Positions 6,787-14,668 of a stretch of 22,492 nucleotides of DNA are shown here, piece after piece. Within the stretch, counting starts at the first letter, position 1. Every line of letters begins with the position of its first letter. The DNA lies in the NCBI GenBank assembly GCA_040755715.1, contig JBFLXN010000028.1, positions 1 through 22,492 on the forward strand, given 5' to 3'. The translations under genes and the position numbers were made by a program. Source of the DNA: JBFLXN01 sp040755715 [NCBI: Candidatus Edwardsbacteria bacterium]. Lineage in GTDB: Bacteria > Edwardsbacteria > AC1 > JBFLXN01. The notes beneath the pieces were generated by a model. That model was not told the DNA's origin. It was given only the letters and a program-made list of their open reading frames with translations, and searched no databases.

Positions 6787-7539
6787 TCATAAAACTACTT
6801 CCATTCCATCGCTGGCTGCTTTTACCTCTATTCCTGTTTCATCACTTAATTGTTTTGCTACTTCCCAGGGTTTAGCCTTAAGCAAGGTCATCCCGAAATG
6901 AGTGAGAATAGCTAATTTAGGCTTGATAGTCCTAATGATTGTTCTTACATCATCAATACAGAGATGGTCTAAATTACTCGGTTTTAAGCGGACGACATTT
7001 AGGATAAGATAATCTGCTTTGTAGATTTTGGTCAACTCCTCAAAATAGCGAGTATCCACCACATAGGAGATAATTCCACCAGAAAAATTGAATTTCATCC
7101 CGAAGGTTTCAGCATTACCATGAATATGTTTTTTAGGGGTAGCAAAATTTATCTGGCCGATTTTATAAATTCCGCCTTCCTTCAGCATTACTGTTTCTAG
7201 AACATAGGAATGAAGGTATTCTAAGATTACATTTTCTTCAAAGGCATCTTTTGGGGCAAAAATAGTTCCTCTTTTTTTGAATCCTCCCTCGGTCATTGCT
7301 TCAATCATTACATTTACATCAGCCGAATGGTCAAGATGCTTATGGGAAAGAATAATGGCTTCTAATTTAGTGGGGTCTAATTTGTGTTTACTATTGATTA
7401 TTCTAACTAATGAGCCGGGACCCGGGTCTAACAAAAGGTTTGTATCATCTAACTCCAGCCAGATGCCGCCGGAGGCGCGGATTTGTTTAAAGACAACAAT
7501 CCTTGCCCCTCCCGTGCCGAGAAAGACAATGCGGTTCAT
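6787..7539 (-). CDS. Metallo-beta-lactamase-fold hydrolase
   Basis: From ATG 7539 this is a 250-residue MBL-fold protein of the RNase Z/phosphodiesterase-like branch. Metal ligands are visible: HKHLDH (His66, His68, Asp70, His71), a later His in KKHIHGN, Asp in SYVVDTRYF, and His in ILTHFGM near the C-terminus. The N-terminal FLGTGGA and LLLDPGPGS strands are typical of the fold. Length and lack of an exosite arm argue against a dedicated RNase Z. The substrate, probably a phosphodiester, is unknown. A longer frame begins at TTG 7566 but the extra nine residues come from the repeat upstream, so ATG is preferred; neither start has a clear ribosome site. Confidence 0.82.
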   Translation of the reverse strand: MNRIVFLGTGGARIVVFKQIRASGGIWLELDDTNLLLDPGPGSLVRIINSKHKLDPTKLEAIILSHKHLDHSADVNVMIEAMTEGGFKKRGTIFAPKDAFEENVILEYLHSYVLETVMLKEGGIYKIGQINFATPKKHIHGNAETFGMKFNFSGGIISYVVDTRYFEELTKIYKADYLILNVVRLKPSNLDHLCIDDVRTIIRTIKPKLAILTHFGMTLLKAKPWEVAKQLSDETGIEVKAASDGMEVVL

Positions 7540-7564
7540 ATTATCAAAATATAATTCAAAATGC

Positions 7565-7711
7565 AAATATCAAAAATTAAAACTATCACCGCAAATGCGG
7601 GATCCCGCTATGGCGGGACAAATCAAAAATCAAAAGTTTAATTCTTTCTCTTCTCGTTCGGTCTTTTTTAAATTTTGGATTTTAATATGCCATTTTGATT
7701 TTTGATATTTA
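7565..7711. repeat. Inverted-repeat element between the PAP2-like and MBL genes
   Basis: The outer arms pair: AAATATCAAAAATTAAAA (from 7565) is the near reverse complement of the segment ending in TTTTGATTTTTGATATTT at 7694-7711. Inside, three overlapping palindromes run together: CCGC-AAAT-GCGG (7589-7600), GCGGGATCCCGC (7597-7608) and TCCCGC-TATG-GCGGGA (7603-7618). The AT-rich CAAAAATCAAAA wording is typical of low-complexity dispersed repeats in environmental bacterial genomes. The element supplies the last codons of the PAP2-like gene and touches the alternative start of the MBL gene. Confidence 0.7.
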
Positions 7712-8304
7712 TTCATTAGGGACAGCATTAGGCTTGCCAAAAGGATTGAACCAACTACATCCGTAGCCCAATGGTGTCCCAGATAAATCAAGGAAAAAGC
7801 CATTAAACAATTGACTAATAACAAAGTAACGGCCAGTAGACAACGGTTCTTAAGTCTTAAAAACAGAGTCAAAACTATTCCACTGAGATAAGCGAACCTC
7901 AGCATATGTCCACTGGGGAAAGAAAAGGCAGTGCTTAGATGCAACGAAGGCACTTCAAAGATATGACGAGTTAGCTCTGGTGGTGGTTCAGGTTGAGGCA
8001 GAAATCTTTTGCCCACAAGCTCTATTGGCACTGCCAAAAAGAAGAGCGCCACCAAGACTACCGCTTCTCTTTTCCGATTCTTGCGCCATAAATAAATTCC
8101 AAGAGTCAGTAATAGTAGAGTGGTAAATTCCACAGAGCCCAAGAAGGTAAAGAGCCAGCAGAACCAATCCAGAAAAGTACTCACTAAAGATTGGCTAAGG
8201 AGGGTCAGTAAAACATCAAGGTAAAATAGATGTCTACTTCCTACCAGCCAACTTAGAATTAGTAGAAGGGTCAATAATGTTATCAACATAAGATATTTCT
8301 TCAT
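7630..8304 (-). CDS. PAP2-like membrane phosphatase with altered catalytic motifs
   Basis: The 224-residue protein has about six transmembrane segments and belongs to the PAP2 superfamily (membrane lipid phosphatases such as PgpB and undecaprenyl-diphosphate phosphatases). Motif 2, FPSGHM (PSGH at 130-133), is intact. Motif 1 (family K-x6-R-P) reads KRFLPQPEP (99-107), with Glu for Arg. Motif 3 (family S-R-x5-H-x3-D) reads SLIYLGHHWATD (171-182), keeping His178 and Asp182 but with Leu for Arg. Two phosphate-binding arginines are therefore missing, so activity is uncertain. ATG 8304 is chosen because the longer start at 8328 lies in the right arm of the terminator of the upstream gene. The tail from about residue 198 (NKYQKSKWHIKIQNLKK) is translated from the adjacent repeat. 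Confidence 0.8.
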   Translation of the reverse strand: MKKYLMLITLLTLLLILSWLVGSRHLFYLDVLLTLLSQSLVSTFLDWFCWLFTFLGSVEFTTLLLLTLGIYLWRKNRKREAVVLVALFFLAVPIELVGKRFLPQPEPPPELTRHIFEVPSLHLSTAFSFPSGHMLRFAYLSGIVLTLFLRLKNRCLLAVTLLLVNCLMAFSLIYLGHHWATDVVGSILLASLMLSLMNKYQKSKWHIKIQNLKKTEREEKELNF

Positions 8305-8318
8305 CTCAGAGAATAATG

Positions 8319-8349
8319 AAAAAGGCATCCGGAAGTTTAAGATGCCTTT
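8319..8349 (-). terminator. Rho-independent terminator of the DUF151 nuclease gene
   Basis: On the minus strand AAAGGCATC (8349-8341) pairs perfectly with GATGCCTTT (8329-8321) around an 11-nt loop and is followed by a T-run of five (8323-8319). It begins 25 nt after the nuclease stop codon. The right arm contains the ATG at 8328, which argues against that codon as the start of the next gene. Confidence 0.82.
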
Positions 8350-8374
8350 AAATCTTTATAGAGGGCTTCTGCTT

Positions 8375-8854
8375 TTAAACCCTGAATTTTCCCAGGTCTT
8401 CAGGATTAAGCCGTTTGAGATATTCAGAGAGAGATTCCTTCTCTGGCTCTTCCTCTTTGGTGGTTTCTTCCGAGGGTCTACCTAAGACCTTAAGTGACAC
8501 AAAGATGGGAGATTTTGTTCTTAAAGCCAGAGCGATGGAATCACTGGGGCGGGCATCAATAGAAATGAACGATTCTTCCTTTTCTAAAATAACCTTGGCA
8601 TAGAAAGTATTGTCCTTTAAGTCAGAAATGATGACTTTAGTTACCTTGGCTTTCAGTCCTTCAATGATAGTTTTCATCAAATCATGCGTCAATGGTCTTT
8701 CAATCTTTACATCTTGGAGGGCAGCGGCAATCGCCGTCGCTTCAGCTGGTCCAATCCAGATTGGCAAAACTGTCTCTCCATTGATTTCCCTGAGTAATAC
8801 CACCGGATTCTGATTTGCATCCAGTCCTAACCCAACCACGTGCATTTCTAACAT
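8375..8854 (-). CDS. Bifunctional nuclease family protein (DUF151)
   Basis: The 159-residue protein matches the DUF151/bifunctional nuclease family from its first residues: MLEMHVVGLGLDANQNPVV, then LPIWIGPAEATAIA, and the conserved R-P-x-x-H-D loop (RPLTHDLM). A second family block is IDARPSDSIALALR. Members are known as RNA/DNA-degrading enzymes and are very widespread in bacteria, usually as single-domain proteins of 130-190 residues. A charged, Glu/Lys-rich linker and a short C-terminal helix (SLSEYLKRLNPEDLG) follow the domain; a similar tail is common in the family. ATG 8854 has GGAAGG 7 nt upstream, and the in-frame TTG at 8860 lacks proper spacing. It lies 22 bp after the MBL gene, probably in one transcript, and ends at a clear terminator. 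Confidence 0.92.
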   Translation of the reverse strand: MLEMHVVGLGLDANQNPVVLLREINGETVLPIWIGPAEATAIAAALQDVKIERPLTHDLMKTIIEGLKAKVTKVIISDLKDNTFYAKVILEKEESFISIDARPSDSIALALRTKSPIFVSLKVLGRPSEETTKEEEPEKESLSEYLKRLNPEDLGKFRV

Positions 8855-8876
8855 AGTCAAACCTTCCTTCTTAAGA

Positions 8877-9641
8877 TTAAAGTCGGTAACTCCCTCCGTC
8901 TTTAAGAAATTTGATGAGAGGATGTTTTAACCCCGCAATTTCCTTTTTTACCTGATTCAAAAATTTTGGCTTGATGTGATAGACATAAAACGGAACTTGT
9001 AAGCCCGAATATTCTATTTCCCTCGCTAGACTTTGAGGGGTTAGATGTCCACTGATATCGGCTAATCTTTGGAGGGCATTTGGGAAAGAGGTTTCAATAA
9101 TTACTGCCTTGACATTTTTTATTTTTTTTGCCCTCTGCCAAATTTTTGAGGTGTGCTTAGTATCTGCAGTATAGACCAGAGTGCTCTTTCCATCACCAAT
9201 GAAGAAACCTACCGTAGGCACCGAATGAGTGACTGAGATAACGGAGAAGGAATAACCACCTATTTTTACCTTTTTCCCTTCTTTAACGGCTTGCAGGCGC
9301 AAAAGAGGCTCTCCTCCTGGGTTGGAAATTCTGGTAAAGTCTGGCCAGATACGATTATTTAGTAAATCAATCATCAAGGAGTCAAGCACTTTCTTTGTGC
9401 TGAGAATCTTAATTGACTCTTTCCTAGTCCCCACGAGATTATCCGCCAATAGTAAGATCCCTAAACTATGGTCAATATGTGTATGTGAAAGAAGGATTGT
9501 CTCAATTTTCGCCTGTTCTTTCAGAGAAAGAGATGAGGTAACTGAGCCACTATCAATCAAAATTTTATTATCAATAAGAAAACTAGTCAGGCGAAAACCT
9601 GGCAAACTGGAACCGTAGACCCCTAAAGCTTTGAGTTTCAT
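8877..9641 (-). CDS. MBL-fold phosphodiesterase, class II cyclic-nucleotide phosphodiesterase-like
   Basis: This 254-residue MBL-fold enzyme has a ligand signature LSHTHIDHSLGILLLAD (HTHIDH, His53 to His58). The stretch after the motif resembles the class II cyclic-nucleotide phosphodiesterase signature rather than classical beta-lactamases. Further probable ligands are His in SVTHSVP, Asp in VYTADTKH and His in VYHIKPK near the C-terminus. The short N-terminus MKLKALGVYGSSLPG also fits that group. Cyclic-nucleotide hydrolysis is an inference; other phosphodiesters are possible. ATG 9641 has AAAGGAG about 8 nt upstream. The gene is followed 22 bp later by the DUF151 nuclease gene, so two phosphodiester-cleaving enzymes are likely co-expressed. 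Confidence 0.82.
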   Translation of the reverse strand: MKLKALGVYGSSLPGFRLTSFLIDNKILIDSGSVTSSLSLKEQAKIETILLSHTHIDHSLGILLLADNLVGTRKESIKILSTKKVLDSLMIDLLNNRIWPDFTRISNPGGEPLLRLQAVKEGKKVKIGGYSFSVISVTHSVPTVGFFIGDGKSTLVYTADTKHTSKIWQRAKKIKNVKAVIIETSFPNALQRLADISGHLTPQSLAREIEYSGLQVPFYVYHIKPKFLNQVKKEIAGLKHPLIKFLKDGGSYRL

Positions 9642-9928
9642 CAGAGTTCTCCTTTATATAAACGAATTCATCTAATGATAGCGAATCTAACGAATAAACC
9701 CTTGTTTCACATTCGTTTTATTTGGTATCATTCGCTCTATTTGAGACCGTTGAAAAAGTCCTTAACAGTCTTGATTACATTCACCCCGTTAGAAATCAAA
9801 AGATTTTCTAACGGGGCAAGTATTTTAAAAGGCGATTACAGAGATTTACCGATGATTCATAATCTGTGTAATCTATATTTTAATCACTGTAACCATAGAT
9901 AAAAAATACAACAATTCGGGCAAAGATG
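9642..9928. repeat. Repeat-filled intergenic gap with nested CGAAT inverted repeats and a 12-bp hairpin
   Basis: No gene is visible in these 287 bp. Nested inverted words AGCGAAT (9680-9686), AACGAAT (9689-9695), ATTCGTT (9711-9717) and ATTCGCT (9730-9736) form a cruciform-like array. A second hairpin pairs CCCCGTTAGAAA (9784-9795) with TTTCTAACGGGG (9805-9816). It lacks a following T-run, so it is not a convincing terminator for the amidohydrolase gene. Near 9835-9885, GATTACAGAG and AATCTGTGTAATC words resemble the same low-complexity repeat family found at 22195-22380. Confidence 0.65.
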
Positions 9929-11503
9929 TCAAGTATTTTTTATTTCCCCATTGAAGATGGTTGTTTCCACTTTAGTTTCCAAAATCTCTTCTGCAGGAAT
10001 CTTAAAAATATCTTGGGAGAGAATAATCAAGTCGGCTAATTTGCTTGGCTCAATTGAACCCTTAATTCTTTCTTCACCAGAGGCGTAGGCGGCTCCCAAA
10101 GTGTAGGAATGAACTGCTTCTAGAACATTGAGACATTCTTTATGATAAAAACTTTCTTTGTCTTCTTTTCTCTTTCTGGTGATGGCGGCATAAATTCCTT
10201 TTAAAGGGTTAGGAGACTCAATCGGAGAATCAGAACCAAAGCAAATTCTCGCCCCACTTTTGAGAAGAGTTTTCCAAGCATAAGCGAATGAAGCACGCTT
10301 TCCCCAATATTTTCGGGCTATTTCTATATCTGAAGAGCAATGAATCGGTTGCATTGAAGCAATCACGCTTAAGGTAGCAAATCTTTTGAAATCATCCGGT
10401 AACAAGAGTTGGACATGTTCAATCCGATTGCGAAGACCTGAATTTCCTTTACTTAAAGCGTTCAGGGCTACTTGATTTGCTCTGTCACCAATAGCGTGAA
10501 TGGCTACGCTTAATCCGTTTTTATTTGCTTTTTTCACCACTTCAGTCAATTCTTTTTCATTCAGCCAATTAATTCCAAAATTTTCTCTTTCTCCTTCATA
10601 AGGTTCAAGCATCCAGGCAGTCTGGGAACCGAGTGTGCCATCAAGGAAAATTTTTATCGCCCCAATTCTCAAAAATTCATTACCAAAATTTGTCTTTAAC
10701 CCTAAGGCAATTGCAGAATCTAATTTTTCTAACGGTAGCATTGCCCAGATGCGAATATTTAAGGGTTGCGAGTCTTGCAATAGAGAGAAAATTTCTATTT
10801 CTTCTGCATTATGAATACTGGTTGCCCCTAATTTTTGTAATTCTCTCACTGCTCTATGAATAATTTTCTTTGCCTTTTCTCCTTTTGGTTTTTCCACTAC
10901 TTTTTTAAAATCTTCCGCCGCCTTCTCTTTTAAGATGCCGGTAAGGTTTCCCCTTTCGTCTCTTTCAATCTCTCCACCTTTTGGATTTGGTGTTTCTCTT
11001 TTAATCCCTGCTTTTTCTAAGGCTTTGGAATTGACCCAGACGAAATGTCCATCTTTACTGAAGAGAGCACAAGGGTTATGAGGTAAAATCCAGTCAAGAG
11101 ATTTTTTATGAAGAAATTCTCCCTCCTTTAAGAGGTTTTTATCCCAACCTCTTCCCAAAAACCACTCATCAGAAACAATTGCTTTTGAGGCGAATTTCTT
11201 TATCCTTTTTGAAATCTGTGAAATTGAGGTGAGTCCTGTCAAATCAACGGTACAAAGGCTCAGTCCGTAATTAAATAAATGGGTATGGCAATCAATGAAG
11301 CCGGGGAGGACAGTCTTTCCCAAAAGATTGATTTTTCTCCACTTGACAAGTCTTTGATTATGATTTGTCAGAAGATTTTCAAGTTCTGAATTATTCCCCA
11401 CAGCCAGAATCTTGTCATCAGCAATCAGAACAGCTTGTGCCTTTGGTTGGCGGGCACTCATCGTATAGATATTGCCGTTAAAGAGGAAGAGACCTTTTTG
11501 CAT
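9929..11503 (-). CDS. YtcJ-like amidohydrolase (amidohydrolase 3 family)
   Basis: The 524-residue metal-dependent hydrolase belongs to the amidohydrolase superfamily. An N-terminal beta domain (NGNIYTM, AVLIADDKILAVG) leads into the TIM barrel at LPGFIDCHTHLF, with metal ligands His73 and His75. Later hallmarks are AIHAIGDRANQ, RIEHVQLL and FGSDSPIESPNPLKGI, the last carrying the catalytic Asp. The C-terminal strand domain (KLADLIILSQDIF...TIFNGEI) closes the fold. Length and motif spacing match YtcJ-like proteins, which are annotated as exo-enzymes on amide or imide substrates without a firm physiological substrate. The start overlaps the end of the GT2-GT9 gene by 26 bp, so it is probably co-translated, although a link to glycan synthesis is not evident. 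The ribosome site is weak. Confidence 0.9.
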   Translation of the reverse strand: MQKGLFLFNGNIYTMSARQPKAQAVLIADDKILAVGNNSELENLLTNHNQRLVKWRKINLLGKTVLPGFIDCHTHLFNYGLSLCTVDLTGLTSISQISKRIKKFASKAIVSDEWFLGRGWDKNLLKEGEFLHKKSLDWILPHNPCALFSKDGHFVWVNSKALEKAGIKRETPNPKGGEIERDERGNLTGILKEKAAEDFKKVVEKPKGEKAKKIIHRAVRELQKLGATSIHNAEEIEIFSLLQDSQPLNIRIWAMLPLEKLDSAIALGLKTNFGNEFLRIGAIKIFLDGTLGSQTAWMLEPYEGERENFGINWLNEKELTEVVKKANKNGLSVAIHAIGDRANQVALNALSKGNSGLRNRIEHVQLLLPDDFKRFATLSVIASMQPIHCSSDIEIARKYWGKRASFAYAWKTLLKSGARICFGSDSPIESPNPLKGIYAAITRKRKEDKESFYHKECLNVLEAVHSYTLGAAYASGEERIKGSIEPSKLADLIILSQDIFKIPAEEILETKVETTIFNGEIKNT

Positions 11504-13340
11504 TTTGGGAAACCTGATTCAATTTATCTTTTGCTATTTGAAATACTTCTTCCACGGTAATTTCTTTCAAGCAGGCGAAGTTTTTTTTGCATTTAATTTT
11601 TTTAAATTTATAACAAGGGCGACAGGGTAAACTTTTGTAGATGACTGTATGTCCTTCACCATAAGGTCTATTTTTTTCAGGAATTGTCGGTCCGAATATA
11701 GCCATTACTGGCACCTTCAGAGCAGCGGCTAAATGCATCAGACTGGTATCATTACTTACGAAAAGGTTGCATCTTTCAATTAAAGCGGCAGTCCTACAGA
11801 GTTCACCATTCCCGATATAGGTAGAAACACTTTTATTAACTTTCTCCTGAATATATTTTACTAAATTTTCTTCTTCCTTTCCTCCAAACAGAAGACATTT
11901 TATCTTCTTCATTTCTGATAGCTTTTGAACTAATTCAGCAAATCTGTCCTTATCCCAGCGCTTAAAAGATTGATGGAAAGAAGAGCCCGGATGAATGCCG
12001 ATGAGCATATAGTCTTCTCCTAGCCCTTGATTCTCTAAATAGTAAGTAGCAAATCTGCGGTCGGCTTCCGAGATTTGAATAAAAAAGTGTGTATCATCAA
12101 TTGTCACCCCTAATGGTCTTAGCAAATTCAAGTTGCTTTCCACCTCGTGGAGGTTCTTTTTTTGTTCTATCCGAATGGTATTCAAAAACCCCCGTCTTTT
12201 TGTATCTTTTCCTATCCGTATCTTTGCCCCGGAAAGAAAGGACAGAAGAGAAGACAGAAGACGGGGATTGGTGACATTGCTCAAGGCAATATCCGGGGCA
12301 AAAGAACGAAGCATTCCAATCAACCTAAACTTTTCCCATCCCCGGATGGAATCTAAGGAAATAACTCCATCAACCAGTTGGTTTTTGCCTTGGGTGTTTC
12401 CAGCCCCGATAACTTCTAACATTTTGGATTTCTGGACACAGAGAAAAATCTTCGCCTCAGGAAACTGCCGCCGCAGAACGACCAAGGTCGGCGTGAAGAG
12501 AAGCATATTTCCAATCCCCCCCCAGACAAAGAGTAATATTTTTTTCGCCACCTTTGGGACCTCACCAAATTTAAAATCCCAGACTTTTCCCCATTTCTTC
12601 TTGTATCTCCTTCTGTTCCTCCATCTGAAATAAGACCATTTCCAGCGGGGCTGTTTCGCATCTTTTGCAAAGCGGGAACTGCGACCACTAAAATGGTAAA
12701 AGAGCACATCCTGAGCCTGAATCATCTTTATTCTACGAGGAGATAAGGCAAGGCGATAAAAAAAGTCTGGGTCTGAACCTGGTCCGGGATTAAAGCGTGG
12801 GTCTAATCCTCCTACTTCTTCCCAGAGTATTTTGGAGATAAGAAAGGGATAGCAAATAGCCGGCTTTGTTTTCCCCCCTCTCTCATGTTGAAATCGCTGG
12901 CAGGCCTTTAAGAAAGTATTTTCATCAAACTCCGACCAGACCCTTCCGCAGTTATATTCAAGATAACAAGGAGCAACCGGGATTGAGCCGGGTTCAAGAT
13001 AAACCCCACTGATTACCATATTAGGGGAAACATGTTTTATAAGGTTAACATCCCAGTCTGGGCCGAAAAAGACATCATCGTTGATAAGGAAAAGATACTG
13101 CTGAGTGGCTTTACTCACCGCAATATTAGTCGCGGTGCAAACTCCCTGATTTGTTGCTCCCTGTATAAATTCGCTCTTTTTTTCTCTTAGATATGCTTGG
13201 GTTCCGTCTGTGGAACCATCAACATAGATAATGACCTCATGCTTGAGGGTAGAATACTTGTCCAGACTTTCAAGACATAGTTTTAAGTAAGGCAAAGTAT
13301 TATAAGTAGGAATGATAATTGAAAATCCATCGGTGGTCAT
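11478..13340 (-). CDS. Bifunctional glycosyltransferase: GT2 domain fused to GT9 (heptosyltransferase-like)
   Basis: The 620-residue protein has two glycosyltransferase units. Residues about 5-225 are a GT-A family 2 enzyme: FSIIIPTYNTLPYLK, the nucleotide-binding strand IIYVDGSTDGT, and NDD (87-89) in place of the DxD metal site. A basic linker rich in Arg, Lys and Trp (about 228-260) follows. Residues about 266-610 are a GT9 ADP-heptose-transferase-like unit: ILLFVWGGIGNMLLFTPTL, IGIHPGSS, FVSNDTSLMHLAAALKVP and FGPTIPEKNRPYG. It ends with a Cys cluster (PCRPCYKFKKIKCKKNFACL) common in GT9 proteins. It is probably cytoplasmic at the membrane face, adding two sugars to a lipopolysaccharide-like or other glycan. 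ATG 13340 has no clear ribosome site. The amidohydrolase gene overlaps its 3' end. Confidence 0.9.
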   Translation of the reverse strand: MTTDGFSIIIPTYNTLPYLKLCLESLDKYSTLKHEVIIYVDGSTDGTQAYLREKKSEFIQGATNQGVCTATNIAVSKATQQYLFLINDDVFFGPDWDVNLIKHVSPNMVISGVYLEPGSIPVAPCYLEYNCGRVWSEFDENTFLKACQRFQHERGGKTKPAICYPFLISKILWEEVGGLDPRFNPGPGSDPDFFYRLALSPRRIKMIQAQDVLFYHFSGRSSRFAKDAKQPRWKWSYFRWRNRRRYKKKWGKVWDFKFGEVPKVAKKILLFVWGGIGNMLLFTPTLVVLRRQFPEAKIFLCVQKSKMLEVIGAGNTQGKNQLVDGVISLDSIRGWEKFRLIGMLRSFAPDIALSNVTNPRLLSSLLSFLSGAKIRIGKDTKRRGFLNTIRIEQKKNLHEVESNLNLLRPLGVTIDDTHFFIQISEADRRFATYYLENQGLGEDYMLIGIHPGSSFHQSFKRWDKDRFAELVQKLSEMKKIKCLLFGGKEEENLVKYIQEKVNKSVSTYIGNGELCRTAALIERCNLFVSNDTSLMHLAAALKVPVMAIFGPTIPEKNRPYGEGHTVIYKSLPCRPCYKFKKIKCKKNFACLKEITVEEVFQIAKDKLNQVSQNAKRSLPL

Positions 13341-13660
13341 AGTAGAGTTTATTAGTTTAGGGGTTAAGGTTAGGAAGCCAGTTTGGTTTAGGGATTAACC
13401 ATTCAATGCAAAATGAAAAATTATTCCCGATGTCCATCGGGACTAATTTTTCATTGCTTATCAACCTCTCGGCCCAACCCTGGTCTGTCGCCAGGCTTGT
13501 CCTGACGAATGTCAGGAACAGACATCGGGGGTGGCAGAAAGTATTTTTGAGAACAGCCTAAATAAATTATTTGTGTCTATTCGTTCACTCTGACGATGAC
13601 ATCGTCATCGGAACGAGTGTCCATTTGTGATTTTCATGCCTTAGGCAGATCCCGACAAAG
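13341..13660. repeat. Gap filled with palindromic mini-repeats
   Basis: No gene is visible in these 320 bp, but the sequence is dense with palindromes. The largest pairs 13408-13431 with 13436-13457: an AT-rich arm (ATGAAAAATTA) flanks the core TCCCGAT-GTCC-ATCGGGA. Others are CCTGG...CCAGG (about 13479-13495), CCTGAC-GAAT-GTCAGG (13501-13516), GACGATG-A-CATCGTC (13593-13607), TGCC-TTA-GGCA (13637-13647) and TCCCGAC-AAA-GTCAGGA (13650-13666). The last reaches into the CgeB-like gene and provides its stop codon. No convincing promoter or T-run terminator was found. Confidence 0.75.
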
Positions 13661-14668
13661 TCAGGACATTTTTAATTGAACGCTACTAATTATATGAAGC
13701 ATTTGTTCCATTACCCTATTCCAGGTGAAATTTTTATAGACATATTTCTGTCCTTGGCAGGCAATTTCTTCTCGTTGTTCTGGGTGAGTTAGATAATAAT
13801 CAATCAATTTGAAGGCTTCTTCAAAATTGTGGAACCAGACAAGATGTTCTTTATTGGTGAACCAATGTTCCAGCCCTGGTGTGTATTTTACCAGAAAGAA
13901 ACCCTTACAGGCAAGAGTCAAAAAGACTCGGTCGGAGAAGTAGTCTGGCAAATTATTATGACTGTTTGTCCCCAACATAATTTTGGCACTGGCACACACC
14001 TTGGCAAAATCCTCATTAAAGGCGAATCGGTGCTGATAAGGCAATCTTTTTGACCAATTAGGATATCCCCAAATTTTCAAATTGTATCCCCTTTTCACAC
14101 ATTCAAAAGCCAAGTCTTGCCGGTACTTATAACCTGTGCCAACAATGGCTAAATCACAAACCATTTCTGAAAGAGGTTGGACAGCCCGATGTATTTCTGG
14201 GTCACACCCTTCAAAGAGGTGATAGATATATTTTTGACCGGTCTTCTCTTTTAGTAATGGAACAAGATAGCCAGCGGTAACAAAGGCGCAATGGGATTCT
14301 TTCGTATGATTAATTACATAATCCAAAACTGGCCCATCAATATAACGATAGACAGTAAAGATTCTTTTAGCTATTTCTCGTAGTGTCTCCGGAAAAATTT
14401 CTTTCCCTTTGCAGAGGAGGAAGATGTCTGGTTTTTCTTTCTCAACCAACCCAATCAGTCTCCGCTGGATTTTCCCCTTTTCCATCTCTTGACGAAAGCG
14501 ATACCAAACTTTTTGGGTTAGAGGAAGATAAAGATTATTCTTTAAGCCCGGGCGAAGATTGAAAGGGATAACCTTGTGCCCCAATTGCTCCAGGCTCTTC
14601 TTCATAAAGAAATTGGTTGACCAGGGGGCATTCACATTTCCTGCCAATAGTATCTTCATTTTCACCAT
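13661..14668 (-). CDS. CgeB-like glycosyltransferase (GT-B, Glyco_trans_1_2 type)
   Basis: The 335-residue protein resembles CgeB/DUF3880-type GT-B glycosyltransferases of spore and surface glycan clusters. The N-terminus KILLAGNVNAPWST is a typical first Rossmann strand. The middle carries KPDIFLLCKGKEIF, IYHLFEGCDPEIHR and AIVGTGYKYR. The C-terminal domain has NNLPDYFSDRVFLTLACKGFFLVKY, the usual donor-binding surface ending in an acceptable replacement of the acidic motif, then a HPEQREEIACQGQKYV helix. Donor and acceptor are unknown. ATG 14668 overlaps the end of the GT-C-like gene by 7 bp; ATG 14659 (MKILLAG) is an alternative start. The final codons, ATG TCC TGA, lie in a small hairpin repeat, so the original end may have been different. 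Confidence 0.82.
   Translation of the reverse strand: MVKMKILLAGNVNAPWSTNFFMKKSLEQLGHKVIPFNLRPGLKNNLYLPLTQKVWYRFRQEMEKGKIQRRLIGLVEKEKPDIFLLCKGKEIFPETLREIAKRIFTVYRYIDGPVLDYVINHTKESHCAFVTAGYLVPLLKEKTGQKYIYHLFEGCDPEIHRAVQPLSEMVCDLAIVGTGYKYRQDLAFECVKRGYNLKIWGYPNWSKRLPYQHRFAFNEDFAKVCASAKIMLGTNSHNNLPDYFSDRVFLTLACKGFFLVKYTPGLEHWFTNKEHLVWFHNFEEAFKLIDYYLTHPEQREEIACQGQKYVYKNFTWNRVMEQMLHIISSVQLKMS

Noticed and set aside
9784-9816. Hairpin downstream of the amidohydrolase as a rho-independent terminator
   Set aside because: The stem is good, but it has no T-run on the transcribed strand and lies over 100 nt from the stop; kept as a repeat instead.
12089-12633. Overlapping plus-strand open frames within the GT2-GT9 gene
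   Set aside because: They are antisense shadows. The minus-strand frame has clear GT9 motifs through the same bases, and the plus frames show no domain pattern.
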